The position numbers were made by a program, and so were the translations under genes. A DNA stretch of 64,000 nucleotides from Ammonifex thiophilus (GTDB lineage: Bacteria > Bacillota > Desulfotomaculia > Desulfotomaculales > Ammonificaceae), in NCBI RefSeq assembly GCF_003368535.1, contig NZ_QSLN01000006.1:1-64000 (forward strand), written 5' to 3'. Numbering within the stretch: position 1 is the stretch's first letter; every line of letters begins with the position of its first letter. Shown here piece by piece: positions 8,057 through 16,975 of the stretch. Under the pieces are notes generated by a model. The model had not been told where the DNA came from and searched no databases. It saw only the letters and a program-made list of their open reading frames with translations.

Positions 8057-10156
8057 TCAACCGATGGTTATTTTGACGTCCACCGCCACCGCGCCCTCAG
8101 GGTAGGCGAAGACGGGATTGATGTCCAGCTCTACGATTTCGGGAAAGTCGGTGACCAAGCGGGCCACCCTCCCCACCACATCCACCACCGCTTTCAAGTC
8201 GCAGGGCTTCTCCCCGCGGAACCCCCGAAGGAGATCGTAAGCTTTGGTTTCCCGGATCATAGCCTCTACCTCCCGCAGTCCCAGCCCCCAGGAGAGGCGG
8301 AAGGCCACGTCCTTGAGAAGATTGACGTAGATTCCACCCAGTCCGAAGGCGAGGAGCGGGCCGAACTGTAAGTCGCGCGTCATGCCCACGATGAGCTCCA
8401 CCCCTTTGGGGTACATCTTCTGCACCTCTACTCCGTAAAGGTTGGCCCGCGGAAAGTGCCGCGTCGCACTCTCCATAACGTCCCAGAAAGCTTGCCGGAT
8501 TTCCTCGGGAGTTTTAAGGCCCATGCGCACGCCGCCGATATCAGTTTTGTGCAAGATGTCGGGTGAGGCTACCTTGAGCACCACCGGGTAACCGTACTCC
8601 GCCGCTATGGTTACGGCCTCCGCCGCCCGCTGGGCCAGCTTGATAGGCGCTACCGGAATACCGTAGGCGGAAGCCACCGCTGCCCCTTCGCTCGAAAGAA
8701 GCGCGCGCCGCCGCTCCTGTCGCGCTCGCTCCAGAATGCGCCTTACCTCCCCAGGGCGGACATCAGGGTAAGCAGGCACCTCTTCTTTGGGCGGGCGCGC
8801 CTGGATGGCGCCGTAGCGCACCAATCCTGCCAGAGCTCCCACCGCCAACTCCGGGAAGGTGAAGCAGGGAATGCCCGCCCGGTTCAACACCTCCACCCCA
8901 CCGGCCATGGTCTCTCCCCCCATGAACACTCCCAACATGGGTTTATGGGGGAAACGGGCGTGGAGTTCTGCCATCACCTTGGCCACGCCCTCGGGGTCGG
9001 AAACCGCCGTGGGGCAGGTGAGAACCAGCACCCCGTCCACGTTCTCGTCCGCCAGCACCTTCTCTATGGCCACCTGGAAGCGATCGACCCGGGCGTCCCC
9101 CAGCACATCCACCGGGTTGAAGATGCTGGCTTCCCGAGGAAGTCGGCTCCTGAGTTCCTCCGCCGTTTCACGGCTGAAGCGAGCCATCTCCAGGCCCTGC
9201 CGCTCCACACTGTCCGCCGTCACTATGCCCGGACCGCCAGCGTTGGTGACCACCGCCACCCTCCTGCCCCGGGGGACGGGTTGGCGAGCGAAGACTACCG
9301 CCAGGTCGAAAAGCTCCCGCATGGTGGTGACCCGAATGACCCCTGCCTGCCGGAAGGCGGCGTCGTAAGCTATGTTGGAGCCCGCCAGAGCGCCGGTGTG
9401 GGAGGAAGCCGCCTTGGCTCCCGCCTCGCTCACACCCGACTTCAAGACCACCACCGGTTTCTCCCGGGTGACCCTCTCCGCCACCTCCAAAAAACGCTGT
9501 CCCTCCCGTATATCCTCCAGGTAACAGAGGATCACCTTGGTGTGGGGGTCTCTGGCCGCCGCCTCGATGAGGTCGGTCTCGTCGAGGTCAGCCTTGTTTC
9601 CCATGCTCACGAACTGAGAAAACCCGATCCCCTCCCGCACGCTCCAGTCCAAAATGGCCACCAGCATGGCGCCGCTCTGGGAAATGAAGGCTATCTCTCC
9701 TCGATGCGGAAAGCCGGCGGCGAAAGAAGCGTTAAGGGGTGTGTGGGTGTCCATCACTCCAACGCAGTTAGGGCCCAAGAGGCGCATGCCGTACTGCCGG
9801 CATATGGCTACCAGCTCCTTTTCCCTTTCCAAGCCCTCCTTACCCGTCTCTTTAAAGCCGGCGGAGATCACCACCAGGGCTTTAACTCCAGCCTCGCCGC
9901 AGTCGCGCGCCACCTCCAGAACCGAAGGAGCGGGTACCGCCACCACCGCCAAGTCGACCGCTCCCTTACCCAAGGCCGAAACCGCCGGGAAAGCCTTCAG
10001 CCCCTCTATTTCCCCGGCACGCGGATTGATGGGGTAAAGCTTACCCCGATAGCCTGAAGCTATAATGTTGCGTAGGATAATGTTTCCTATTTTGGATCGA
10101 TCTTGAGAAGCGCCCACCACTGCCACGCTCTGCGGGCGAAAAAGGGCTTCCAGCAT
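8057..10156 (-). CDS. Acetate--CoA ligase (ADP-forming), fused alpha-beta subunits
   Basis: A 699-residue protein that should convert acyl-CoA, ADP and phosphate to the acid, CoA and ATP, giving substrate-level ATP from acetyl-CoA or related acyl-CoA. The N-terminal part is a CoA-binding Rossmann domain (SVAVVGASQDRSKIGN), followed by succinyl-CoA-synthetase-like flavodoxin domains containing the SSHTGALAGS segment with the likely phosphorylated histidine. The last 220 residues are an ATP-grasp domain (from about 480; VLKVASPDILHKTDIGGV). Archaea often keep the alpha and beta parts as separate chains; here they form one. The substrate (acetate, branched or aryl acid) cannot be told from sequence. 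Confidence 0.9.
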   Translation of the reverse strand: MLEALFRPQSVAVVGASQDRSKIGNIILRNIIASGYRGKLYPINPRAGEIEGLKAFPAVSALGKGAVDLAVVAVPAPSVLEVARDCGEAGVKALVVISAGFKETGKEGLEREKELVAICRQYGMRLLGPNCVGVMDTHTPLNASFAAGFPHRGEIAFISQSGAMLVAILDWSVREGIGFSQFVSMGNKADLDETDLIEAAARDPHTKVILCYLEDIREGQRFLEVAERVTREKPVVVLKSGVSEAGAKAASSHTGALAGSNIAYDAAFRQAGVIRVTTMRELFDLAVVFARQPVPRGRRVAVVTNAGGPGIVTADSVERQGLEMARFSRETAEELRSRLPREASIFNPVDVLGDARVDRFQVAIEKVLADENVDGVLVLTCPTAVSDPEGVAKVMAELHARFPHKPMLGVFMGGETMAGGVEVLNRAGIPCFTFPELAVGALAGLVRYGAIQARPPKEEVPAYPDVRPGEVRRILERARQERRRALLSSEGAAVASAYGIPVAPIKLAQRAAEAVTIAAEYGYPVVLKVASPDILHKTDIGGVRMGLKTPEEIRQAFWDVMESATRHFPRANLYGVEVQKMYPKGVELIVGMTRDLQFGPLLAFGLGGIYVNLLKDVAFRLSWGLGLREVEAMIRETKAYDLLRGFRGEKPCDLKAVVDVVGRVARLVTDFPEIVELDINPVFAYPEGAVAVDVKITIG

Positions 10157-10243
10157 GCCTCCGCGTTCCCCCCTCTGTCTTATCCCCGAACCACCGAAGC
10201 TTTCTTTACCGTTCCCCTTTTTTCCTGCTTCAAACAGAAGAAA

Positions 10244-10269
10244 GGTCCGGAAGCTTTTCCTTCCGGACC
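10244..10269 (-). terminator. Hairpin terminator after the SleB-like gene
   Basis: A perfect 10-base-pair stem (GGTCCGGAAG with CTTCCGGACC) and 6-base loop begin 8 bases after the stop codon. The minus-strand run after it is only moderately T-rich (TTTCTTC). Confidence 0.7.
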
Positions 10270-10276
10270 CCTCTCC

Positions 10277-10888
10277 CTAGTTTTTTACAGTGGCGAAAAC
10301 GTGGTTACCTATCCGCACCGTGACCGGCAGAGTGCGTATCCACCGGTCCGTAGCCGTGCGCGGGTTGTAGAAGAAGAGGGCCCCGCCGGTAGGATCTCGA
10401 CCTCTAAGGGCTTCGCGGGCGGCCGCGTAGGCCTCTTCGTCAGGCTCCAGGTTAATGGAGCCGTCGGCTACCGGCGTAAACTCATAAAGCCCGTTGGTGC
10501 GCTGAAAGATTACTTCCGGTATGGTTTTGGGGAAAGCGGGGTGGCGTAGGCGGTTCAGCACCACCGCTCCCACCGCCACCTTCCCTAGGAACTCTTCCCC
10601 CCGCGCCTCGGCATGGATGATCCGCGCCAAAAGCTCCAAGTCGCGGGAGGAAATGACTTTAAGCCCCCTGCTTTCGGGGATGCGCAGCACCTCGCCGGGG
10701 AAAATGATCGGCGAGTCGAGATCGTTTTCCTCCATCAGCTCCTCCACCGTAACCCCGTAAGCCTGGCTTATGCGCCACAGGGTGTCTCCTGCCGCCACCG
10801 TGTAGATTTCCTTCGCGGCCGCTTTGCCCGCGCCGGCCAGAATAGCAGTCGTCAACACGAGCAAAAGCCCTAGCCACGTTCGCCGCAT
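10277..10888 (-). CDS. LysM - cell wall hydrolase (SleB/CwlJ-like)
   Basis: A 203-residue secreted protein. A signal peptide (about 1-26, ending near AKA) is followed by one LysM peptidoglycan-binding repeat (IYTVAAGDTLWRISQAYG, 28-70) and a SleB-type hydrolase domain (LLARIIHAEARGE through ALFFYNP, about 85-203). In spore formers this domain acts as a lytic enzyme on cortex peptidoglycan during germination, and the glutamate of HAEARGE is the expected catalytic residue. The start has AAAGGGGG six bases upstream. It has its own terminator and is probably transcribed alone. Confidence 0.88.
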   Translation of the reverse strand: MRRTWLGLLLVLTTAILAGAGKAAAKEIYTVAAGDTLWRISQAYGVTVEELMEENDLDSPIIFPGEVLRIPESRGLKVISSRDLELLARIIHAEARGEEFLGKVAVGAVVLNRLRHPAFPKTIPEVIFQRTNGLYEFTPVADGSINLEPDEEAYAAAREALRGRDPTGGALFFYNPRTATDRWIRTLPVTVRIGNHVFATVKN

Positions 10889-10963
10889 GTCAAACCCCCT
10901 TTCTCAAGGGAAGATTTTAACCAACGAACGTGGCTCTTTATTCAAGGCTTCTGTTAAACGGTG

Positions 10964-11701
10964 CTAGAACCTGCGGTCGGCTTCCTTCTCCTGGCGCAGG
11001 AGTATGCGGATGTCGTGCTCCACCAGCAAGCGATAAGGGCGGCAGAGAGCTATGAGTCTGGAAATGGTGCGCTCCCCCAAAGATTCTCCCAGATCTTCGA
11101 GCCGAACATTAGTGGTGACCACCACCGGCAGACGATGGTTAAGTCGATAATCGAGCAGGGAGTAAATCTTCTGCCGCGCCCACTCACTGTAGATGAAGGC
11201 CCCCAAGTCGTCCAAGATCAAGAGGGGAACGGTTTTGGCGGTAAGGAGAATTTCCTGCTCCGAAAAGGCGCCTTCCTCGTCATAGCTGGCTCTTATCTCA
11301 TCCAGAAAATCGGGTACCACCAGAAAAAGGACTTCCCTCCCAGCGTCCAGCACCGCGTTGGCTATGCAGCAGGCCAGGAAAGTTTTTCCTGAGCCTACGG
11401 CCCCGGTGAAGATCAGCCCTTCCTCCGCCTTCCCGGAGAGAAAATCGCGAACAAAGGCTTTGGCCGCCTCCACCGCCCGCCGAGCCGATTCGTAGTAGGT
11501 TATCCCCTTCTCTTCGTCCCGGAGGTAAGGGGAGTAAAAGCGGAAGTCGAAGCGGTCGAAAGTATACTTCCGCATCTGAGGGGTGAGCTTAGAGAGGGCT
11601 AAGATGCGCGCCTTTATCTTGCGCCGCCGGCAGGTGGGGCAGAGATACGCTTTGTCCCCCCGGACTATGAGCCCTCGCCCTCCACACTGACTGCACTCCA
11701 T
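10964..11701 (-). CDS. dnaI: DnaC/DnaI-like helicase loader ATPase
   Basis: A 245-residue AAA+ protein. It begins with a small zinc finger (CSQC at 3-6, CPTC at 21-24), then has a Walker A GAVGSGKT near 100 and Walker B LLILDDLG near 163, with an arginine-rich C-terminus. It belongs to the DnaC/DnaI/IstB family that loads the replicative helicase. No transposase gene is adjacent, so an IstB role is unlikely; the preceding DnaD-like gene in the same direction supports a primosome function. Spacing to that gene is 18 bases. Confidence 0.85.
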   Translation of the reverse strand: MECSQCGGRGLIVRGDKAYLCPTCRRRKIKARILALSKLTPQMRKYTFDRFDFRFYSPYLRDEEKGITYYESARRAVEAAKAFVRDFLSGKAEEGLIFTGAVGSGKTFLACCIANAVLDAGREVLFLVVPDFLDEIRASYDEEGAFSEQEILLTAKTVPLLILDDLGAFIYSEWARQKIYSLLDYRLNHRLPVVVTTNVRLEDLGESLGERTISRLIALCRPYRLLVEHDIRILLRQEKEADRRF

Positions 11702-11719
11702 CTTTCCGCCACCGACCTC

Positions 11720-12511
11720 TTAGGAAAGGTAAAGGGACTTGATAAGAGCTCTTTTCTTGTCCCGATTACCCTCGGTCTCCTTTTCCGCCTTCTTCTTGCG
11801 CCGCTGCCTCCCTGCCTCGAACTGCCGGTCGTACTCCTCCACCTCGGCCAGAGTTTTTAAGTTGTTCTTGCGCCACTCGGAGAGGATGCTCCCGATGTAT
11901 TTAAAGTTGCGCTTTCCCATGAGCACGGCCCGACGCAGGGCTTCCCGCACCAACTCCGGCGGCATCTCCTGCCGCCACTTCAAGATCTGCTCCGCCTCCA
12001 GAGGGCTCAGTGGCCGCCCAAACTCCTGCTCGAAAAGGGAATAGAGCTGGCCGAACTCGGCGTCGAAAAGCCCCCCTCTTTCCTCCTTCCCCTCCTGCTT
12101 TATGGCCTCCAGTTCGCTGGAGCGGCTTAAGGCCCATATTTCTGCCAGCTTTTCAAAAAAGGGCTGGAAGTCAAACCCTACCATTTTCTGCCCCTCAACG
12201 TAATACTCGGCTAGGCCTAGTATTTTTTTCTCCTGCAGGCGCTCAAGCTCAGAAGCTATCTCTTCTACCCCGGCCGTGAGGTACTCGGCCAAGTCCTCTG
12301 GCCTTACATGAAGCTTTCCTTCTTCTAACCGGAGGCACAGGAGCTGGAGCACGATCATCATGCCCAGGTCGGAAAGGCCTATTCGCTTGTAGGCGCGGAG
12401 CAAAAGGCTGGGTACAAAAAGACCGTGCCCCGCCAGAAGGTCGGCGCCGAAAGCGCTCAGCAAATCTCCTTCCCGGTAAACCTTGATCGGACGACTCCGC
12501 TTGCCCGCCAA
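11720..12511 (-). CDS. DnaD-like replication initiation protein
   Basis: A 263-residue protein with an N-terminal winged-helix region (VPSLLLRAYKRIGLSDLGMMIVLQLL) and a C-terminal DnaD domain ending in KNFKYIGSILSEWRKNNL-like sequence (written here RNFKYIGSILSEW), the usual YxxxILxxW signature. DnaD works in primosome assembly with DnaI, whose gene follows 18 bases downstream. The open frame extends a further 137 codons upstream, but that part is a shadow of the cobU gene. A TTG at 12511 preceded by GGGAGGTGAGG is the most likely start. A lysine/arginine-rich tail follows the domain. Confidence 0.8.
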   Translation of the reverse strand: MAGKRSRPIKVYREGDLLSAFGADLLAGHGLFVPSLLLRAYKRIGLSDLGMMIVLQLLCLRLEEGKLHVRPEDLAEYLTAGVEEIASELERLQEKKILGLAEYYVEGQKMVGFDFQPFFEKLAEIWALSRSSELEAIKQEGKEERGGLFDAEFGQLYSLFEQEFGRPLSPLEAEQILKWRQEMPPELVREALRRAVLMGKRNFKYIGSILSEWRKNNLKTLAEVEEYDRQFEAGRQRRKKKAEKETEGNRDKKRALIKSLYLS

Positions 12512-12573
12512 GTCCCTCACCTCCCGACCTACCTTAAAATTTCTCCTCGCCCCGGCCCAAACCTTTATGGAAA

Positions 12574-13416
12574 TCAAGGCTTTATTTGCACTGGTAAACC
12601 ACAAACAACCAAATATGCCATATCGGCCGCCTGAGCCAGCATCTGGTTGATACTGCCCAGAAGGTCGCGGTAAACCCTTCCCGAAGCGCTGGTAGGAACC
12701 AAGCCCATCCCCACTTCGCTGGTGACCACCACCGTCCGCCCCTCCCGCTGCCGCAAAGCCGCTACCAGCTCCCTCGCCTGCTCCTCTATCTCCTTCGCCT
12801 CCCGCCCAGCCACTAAAAGATTGGAAACCCATATTCCCAGGCAGTCCAGAAGCAAAGCCCGGTCGGAAGGCACTTGTTCCAGAACCCGGAGCAACTCCTC
12901 CGGCTCCTCCAGGGTACGCCAATGGCGGGGGCGCCGGGAGCGGTGGGCCTTAATACGCTCCTCCATCTCGGCGTCGGTAATCACGGCGGTGGCCAGGTAC
13001 AGGACCTCCGGCTCCTCACGCAAAAGGCTTTCGGCGAAGCGGCTCTTCCCGCTGCGCGCCCCTCCCGTCACCAAGATGAAATGGTTAAGCCCCGCTTTAA
13101 CCCGAGGGAAGAGAGAGTCTTCCTTGTGTCCCAGGGGGTGAAGCTCCCTCCGGTAGCCGCTTACCATCACTTCAGGACACCCCTCCAAAAAGCGCAATAT
13201 CTGGTCTAGCACGAGTTCCAGCCGCCACTCCTCTCCACCCACCGTGGCTATGGCCAAAACAGCCCGTTGCCAGGAGTTCTGTCCGTCTACCTCCGCCACC
13301 GCCACGTTAAAGCGCTGGCGCAGCTTCTCCACCACCCGCCGCAGGCGTTGCCGCCTCTCCTTCAAGGAGGAAGCGGCGGGAAGGAAAAGCTCTACTACCA
13401 ACACGCCGCTCTGCAT
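12574..13416 (-). CDS. cobU: DUF503 domain fused to CobU (adenosylcobinamide kinase / guanylyltransferase)
   Basis: A 280-residue protein with two parts in one uninterrupted frame. Residues 1-92 match the small stand-alone DUF503 (YlxP-like) family (SGVLVVELFLPAASSLKERR). From about 113 comes CobU, with its P-loop GGARSGKS (118-125), the HRSRRP segment with the guanylylated histidine, and the late VTSEVGMGLVP motif. CobU phosphorylates adenosylcobinamide and attaches GMP in cobamide nucleotide-loop assembly. The start ATG at 13416 has GGAGG eight bases upstream. DUF503 is normally a separate protein beside rbfA/truB genes, so the fusion is unusual. No other cobalamin gene is nearby. Confidence 0.85.
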   Translation of the reverse strand: MQSGVLVVELFLPAASSLKERRQRLRRVVEKLRQRFNVAVAEVDGQNSWQRAVLAIATVGGEEWRLELVLDQILRFLEGCPEVMVSGYRRELHPLGHKEDSLFPRVKAGLNHFILVTGGARSGKSRFAESLLREEPEVLYLATAVITDAEMEERIKAHRSRRPRHWRTLEEPEELLRVLEQVPSDRALLLDCLGIWVSNLLVAGREAKEIEEQARELVAALRQREGRTVVVTSEVGMGLVPTSASGRVYRDLLGSINQMLAQAADMAYLVVCGLPVQIKP

Positions 13417-13492
13417 GCCTTTCGCCTCCGCACGTTGACACTTAACCTTAAGCTTCGGTAAGCTCAATAAAAAATTCCGGGGGGACGAACCC

Positions 13493-13984
13493 TTGGTAGA
13501 AATCCTGGCGTGGATCCTGGCCGGACTTTTCTTTCTGGCCGGCATAGTGGGAATAATCCTGCCGGTGCTTCCGGGAGTGCCCCTCGTCTTCGTGGGAATT
13601 TTGCTTTACGGGCTACTCACCGGCTTCAAAGGCTTCACCTGGGCCTTCGTCTTGGGTCAAGTAGCTGCCGTGGCCCTTTCTTTCCTCATAGACTATTTGG
13701 CCACCGCTTGGGGAGTGAGCCGCCAGGGAGGATCCCGCCTGGCCTTATGGGGCGGCATGCTGGGTCTCCTTTTCGGGATCCTGCTCCTGGGGCCGTGGGG
13801 AGTGATCCTCGGCCCCTTCCTAGGCTCTTTCCTGGCTGAGCTTCTGGCCTCCCGCTTCGACCTTTACCGCGCCCTGAAAGTGGGCTGGGGTAGCCTCTTG
13901 GGGTTCCTGGGAGGCACATTTATCAAGCTCCTCCTAGCCTTCACCATGATAGGGTGGTTCCTATGGGTTACACTACACCCCTAG
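13493..13984 (+). CDS. DUF456 family membrane protein
   Basis: A 163-residue, very hydrophobic protein with about four to five membrane segments rich in glycine, and the PVLPGVPLVFVG motif near the N-terminus that marks DUF456. Function is unknown. The start is a TTG preceded by GGGGGG. It is divergent from the DUF503-CobU gene and its end overlaps the convergent activator gene by 17 bases. Confidence 0.8.
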   Translation: MVEILAWILAGLFFLAGIVGIILPVLPGVPLVFVGILLYGLLTGFKGFTWAFVLGQVAAVALSFLIDYLATAWGVSRQGGSRLALWGGMLGLLFGILLLGPWGVILGPFLGSFLAELLASRFDLYRALKVGWGSLLGFLGGTFIKLLLAFTMIGWFLWVTLHP

Positions 13985-14756
13985 CCAGAGAAGAGCGGGC
14001 GATGAGAGCCGCCCCCAAAGCCCCTACTATCTGCGGCTCCGGTGGCACCACCACCTCCACTCCCAGCCTGCGGGAAAGAGCCTGCACCACGCTTCGGTTC
14101 TTGGCTACGCCTCCCGTCATGGTAACCGTGGGCTGGGGCTTGCCCAGACGGTGCACCATAGCCGCCACCCGCTCGGCGATGGCCTCGCAAAGACCCAAGG
14201 CGATCTCCTCCCGAGGCGCTCCCTGCCCGATGAGCGACACCACTTCCGACTCGGCAAAGACGGTGCACATGCTGCTTATGGTAGCCGCCCGTCGGGCTCT
14301 GGAAGCCAGCTCCGAAAACCCTTCCAGGTCGGTCTCCAAAGCTCGGGCCATGACTTCTAGAAAACGTCCCGTGCCTGCCGCACATTTGTCGTTCATCACG
14401 AAGTCCTCCACCACCCCGCCGGGGCCAACCTTTATCACCTTGGAGTCCTGCCCCCCGATGTCGATCACCAGCCGGGTGTCGGGCACGAGGTAAACCGCCC
14501 CCCGGGCATGACAGGTGATCTCCGTCACCTGCCGGTGGGCAAAGGGCACATTTATCCGGCCGTAGCCGGTGGCCACCACGTAGCCAATCTCTTCCCGGCT
14601 TATATTTCCGGCCCGCAGGGCCTCCTCCAGGGCCCGCTCGGCCGCCCGCCGGCTGTTCGCCCCCGTAGCCAGGATGCTGTAGCTAAGAATCTTCTCCCCG
14701 TCCAAAATAACCGCCTCAGACGAAAGAGAACCCACATCTATCCCTGCTACCAGCAT
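13968..14756 (-). CDS. Acyl-CoA dehydratase activator (HgdC/BcrD-like ATPase)
   Basis: A 262-residue ASKHA-fold ATPase of the BadF/BadG/BcrA/BcrD family. It has the DVGS phosphate loop near residue 7, the IDIGGQDSK motif near 99, a NDKCAAGTGRFLE block and an ISSMC segment; the two conserved cysteines (CAAGTGRF and SSMCTVF) would hold a [4Fe-4S] cluster shared between two subunits. Family members use ATP hydrolysis to push an electron into a 2-hydroxyacyl-CoA dehydratase or a related low-potential enzyme. It is last in a tightly packed operon after two dehydratase-like genes, with AGGAGG before its start. Confidence 0.92.
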   Translation of the reverse strand: MLVAGIDVGSLSSEAVILDGEKILSYSILATGANSRRAAERALEEALRAGNISREEIGYVVATGYGRINVPFAHRQVTEITCHARGAVYLVPDTRLVIDIGGQDSKVIKVGPGGVVEDFVMNDKCAAGTGRFLEVMARALETDLEGFSELASRARRAATISSMCTVFAESEVVSLIGQGAPREEIALGLCEAIAERVAAMVHRLGKPQPTVTMTGGVAKNRSVVQALSRRLGVEVVVPPEPQIVGALGAALIARSSLARGVV

Positions 14757-14762
14757 ACTACC

Positions 14763-16010
14763 CTAACCTCCTAACATTTCCAGAAAAGCCTCCAACCGCG
14801 TGAGCGCCTGCCCCTTCCCGACAGCGCCGCCGTCCACGCAGTCTCCCTCCAAGACCAAGAAGGGTATGCCCCAGCGGGAAAAGCATTCCCGTAAAATCTC
14901 CACCGCCCCCGAGCTCTGCCGGCAACCCCAGTGGGCAAAACAGACCACCCCATCGCAGGCTTGCCCTTCCAGCAACCGCCGCAGGGTGGCCGCCCGCCGG
15001 GTGGCGGGGCCGTGGGCGAAGTGGCTTAGAACCTTGCGTGCCAGGCTCTTGTAGGGCAGGGACGGATCGAGCTCTGGCCAGTAGACGTGGGTCATCTCCT
15101 CGCTGGCCAGCGTCGCCCCCCTCTGGGCCAGGCACGCCATGAGGGAGGGGTCGTGGTAGGGCTTGAGGTGAAGCCAGAGTAGACGCACCCTCCCTGGCGA
15201 AGAAGGGAGCCTTTCCAGTTCCTCCGCCAGAAGTTCCAGCATGCGAGCTGCCTCGCCGCTTCCCTGCCCCACAAAGGTGAGGTAGACCAGGTTGTTGAGG
15301 AAAAAGTCGGGCGGCAAGGGAAAGCTCTTCCCCTTGCGGCAAGACTCTATCCGCAGCAGGGCCTGACGAAAGCGCTCTGAAGCCTCAAGCGCTTCAGCCA
15401 GCGCCTCCTCCTCCGGTCTCCTCCCACCCAACTCGGCCAGCTGCCTGTATAGGCGCTCCAGCTGCCGGCCAACGTATGCCAACGCCTCCGGGCTTTCCTC
15501 CTGGGGTACGTCCAGAAGAAAGAAGGGGACGCGGAGTCGCCGCGCCAAATTGGCGAAGAGCTGGGGTGCACCGTCGCAGAGGTGGGTGGAAGCGCAAAAG
15601 GCATCTGGCTTAGGAAAAAGACCCAACTCCAGCGCCCCCGCCGCGCAGCGGTGAAAGGAGCAGGTGTCCCTTCCGTACCAGGCACCCTCGGCCTCCCGCA
15701 GGCAGGAAGGGGCCAACCCCAGGCTGGAAGCCAAAGCCGCCGCCACCTCCGGCGAGAAAACCACATAGCCCAAAGCCCGGACGATCTCGGTGGGGAAAAA
15801 GGCGCTGGTGAAAACCACCGGATTGCTCCCCGGACGGAAAGCCCGCTCCGTCTCCTCCAAAGCGAAAAGGGTGAGCTTTTGCTGGAAGCGTAGCGGGAAA
15901 GAGCTGCGCCTCGCCAAGGTTTTGAGCACCCGGTAGGTCAAGGGGTTGGTAAGGGCGTGGCGTTTAAGCCCTTCCGCCACTCGGGCTTTGAGATGCTCGT
16001 AAAAGTTCAT
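14763..16010 (-). CDS. 2-hydroxyacyl-CoA dehydratase (HgdA/HgdB-type) family protein, 415 aa
   Basis: A 415-residue protein of the HgdB/BcrB superfamily. It has the FFPTEIVRALG segment near the N-terminus, a cysteine-bearing DTCSFHRCA block and the VCFAHWGCRQSSGA block followed by GIPFLVLEGD, matching the fold that holds a [4Fe-4S] cluster reached by the activator's electron. The activator gene starts 7 bases downstream and another family member overlaps its start by 4 bases. The substrate is unknown: 2-hydroxyacyl-CoA dehydratases, aryl-CoA reductases and double-cubane proteins share this design. Confidence 0.82.
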   Translation of the reverse strand: MNFYEHLKARVAEGLKRHALTNPLTYRVLKTLARRSSFPLRFQQKLTLFALEETERAFRPGSNPVVFTSAFFPTEIVRALGYVVFSPEVAAALASSLGLAPSCLREAEGAWYGRDTCSFHRCAAGALELGLFPKPDAFCASTHLCDGAPQLFANLARRLRVPFFLLDVPQEESPEALAYVGRQLERLYRQLAELGGRRPEEEALAEALEASERFRQALLRIESCRKGKSFPLPPDFFLNNLVYLTFVGQGSGEAARMLELLAEELERLPSSPGRVRLLWLHLKPYHDPSLMACLAQRGATLASEEMTHVYWPELDPSLPYKSLARKVLSHFAHGPATRRAATLRRLLEGQACDGVVCFAHWGCRQSSGAVEILRECFSRWGIPFLVLEGDCVDGGAVGKGQALTRLEAFLEMLGG

Positions 16011-16975
16011 AAGCTTTCCCGCCTCGCCGCCAGCATTTCCACGAAGGCCGCCAGCCGGACTCGAACCTGCTCCCCCGGCTCACCGTATTCCGTTTCCACC
16101 CAGAGGAGGGGTATTCCTTCTTTTTCCGCCCACCGCCGTACCGCTGCCAACTCGTAAAGGGCGTGATCGCAGAACTTCACCGTATGGTAGACGATGCCCT
16201 CTACCCGGAAATCTCTTATCAGCTCCTGTAGGTACTTAAACCTGCGCGCGCGATCCCCCACCATCCGGGGGCAGGGAGGACGCCGCAGGTAGAGACGAGC
16301 CAGAGTAAGGAAAGGGTCCTCCGCCTCCCCGACTTCCGGGAAGTATAGATCCCGGTAGGCGCCGCAGCAATCCTCCACGGCGAGACACCCCCCGCACTCC
16401 TCCACCAACTGTAGAAGGCGCGGTGGGGGAGGGCTGCCGGTTAAAGCCAAACGAGGAAAACCGGAGCGAGCGGGTGTCAAATCTTTCCCTTCCCCACGCA
16501 GATAAAGGTAGCGGGAAAAGCCGGAGACCGGCTCCCGGAAAAGCCGGATCTTCTCCCGGCGCTCCCTCACCCCCACCCGCAGCTCCTCTTTCAACCTCTC
16601 CTCGTCCATTCTACCCCCCCTGACAGCCGCCAGCTCTTCCGCCAGACGCCTAAGCACCGCCGCAAAGAACTCTTCGGCTTCTGAAGCACCCAGGCGCGGT
16701 AAAGGGAGGAAAAAGAGATTTTTCAAGCCCTCGAGCTGCAAGGCGGCATAGAGATGGATGAGGGCATGGCAGGAACCAGCCACCACCAGCACCTCCGGCC
16801 TTTCCTCCCCCGAAGCCTGGGCCAGGCAGGCCCGGGAGTAGCCGCAGAGATTGGCCGCCAGGTGAGGCAAAGCGCTCCCCCGGGGGTCGACACCCCATAA
16901 ACGACGCTCCCCAAAGCCCAGGGCCCGGAAAAGCTCCCTGGGGGTGTAGCTACAAACCCAGCTCACCGTGGTCAT
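16007..16975 (-). CDS. 2-hydroxyacyl-CoA dehydratase (HgdB-type) family protein, 322 aa
   Basis: A 322-residue relative of the preceding protein, somewhat shorter than usual. Recognisable blocks are SYTPRELFRALG (11-22), LCGYSRACL (about 43-51), the cysteine-rich CGGCLAVEDCCGAY (about 195-208) and FCDHALYE, followed by GIPLLWVETEYGEPGEQVRVR near the C-terminus. The two dehydratase-like proteins probably form a heterodimer served by the downstream activator. Its start overlaps the end of the TtcA-like gene by 26 bases, indicating one transcript. The cysteine count is higher than in simple one-cluster members. Confidence 0.82.
   Translation of the reverse strand: MTTVSWVCSYTPRELFRALGFGERRLWGVDPRGSALPHLAANLCGYSRACLAQASGEERPEVLVVAGSCHALIHLYAALQLEGLKNLFFLPLPRLGASEAEEFFAAVLRRLAEELAAVRGGRMDEERLKEELRVGVRERREKIRLFREPVSGFSRYLYLRGEGKDLTPARSGFPRLALTGSPPPPRLLQLVEECGGCLAVEDCCGAYRDLYFPEVGEAEDPFLTLARLYLRRPPCPRMVGDRARRFKYLQELIRDFRVEGIVYHTVKFCDHALYELAAVRRWAEKEGIPLLWVETEYGEPGEQVRVRLAAFVEMLAARRESL

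Noticed and set aside
8945-10057. 370-codon plus-strand frame opposite the acyl-CoA synthetase
   Set aside because: Composition is typical of an antisense shadow and the minus-strand protein is well conserved throughout.
10964-11701. IstB transposition helper
   Set aside because: The family is related, but no IstA, terminal repeats or target duplication are present and a DnaD-like gene precedes it.
12512-12922. 137-codon N-terminal extension of the DnaD-like gene
   Set aside because: The extra sequence is glycine-rich shadow of cobU, and a good ribosome site precedes the TTG at 12511.
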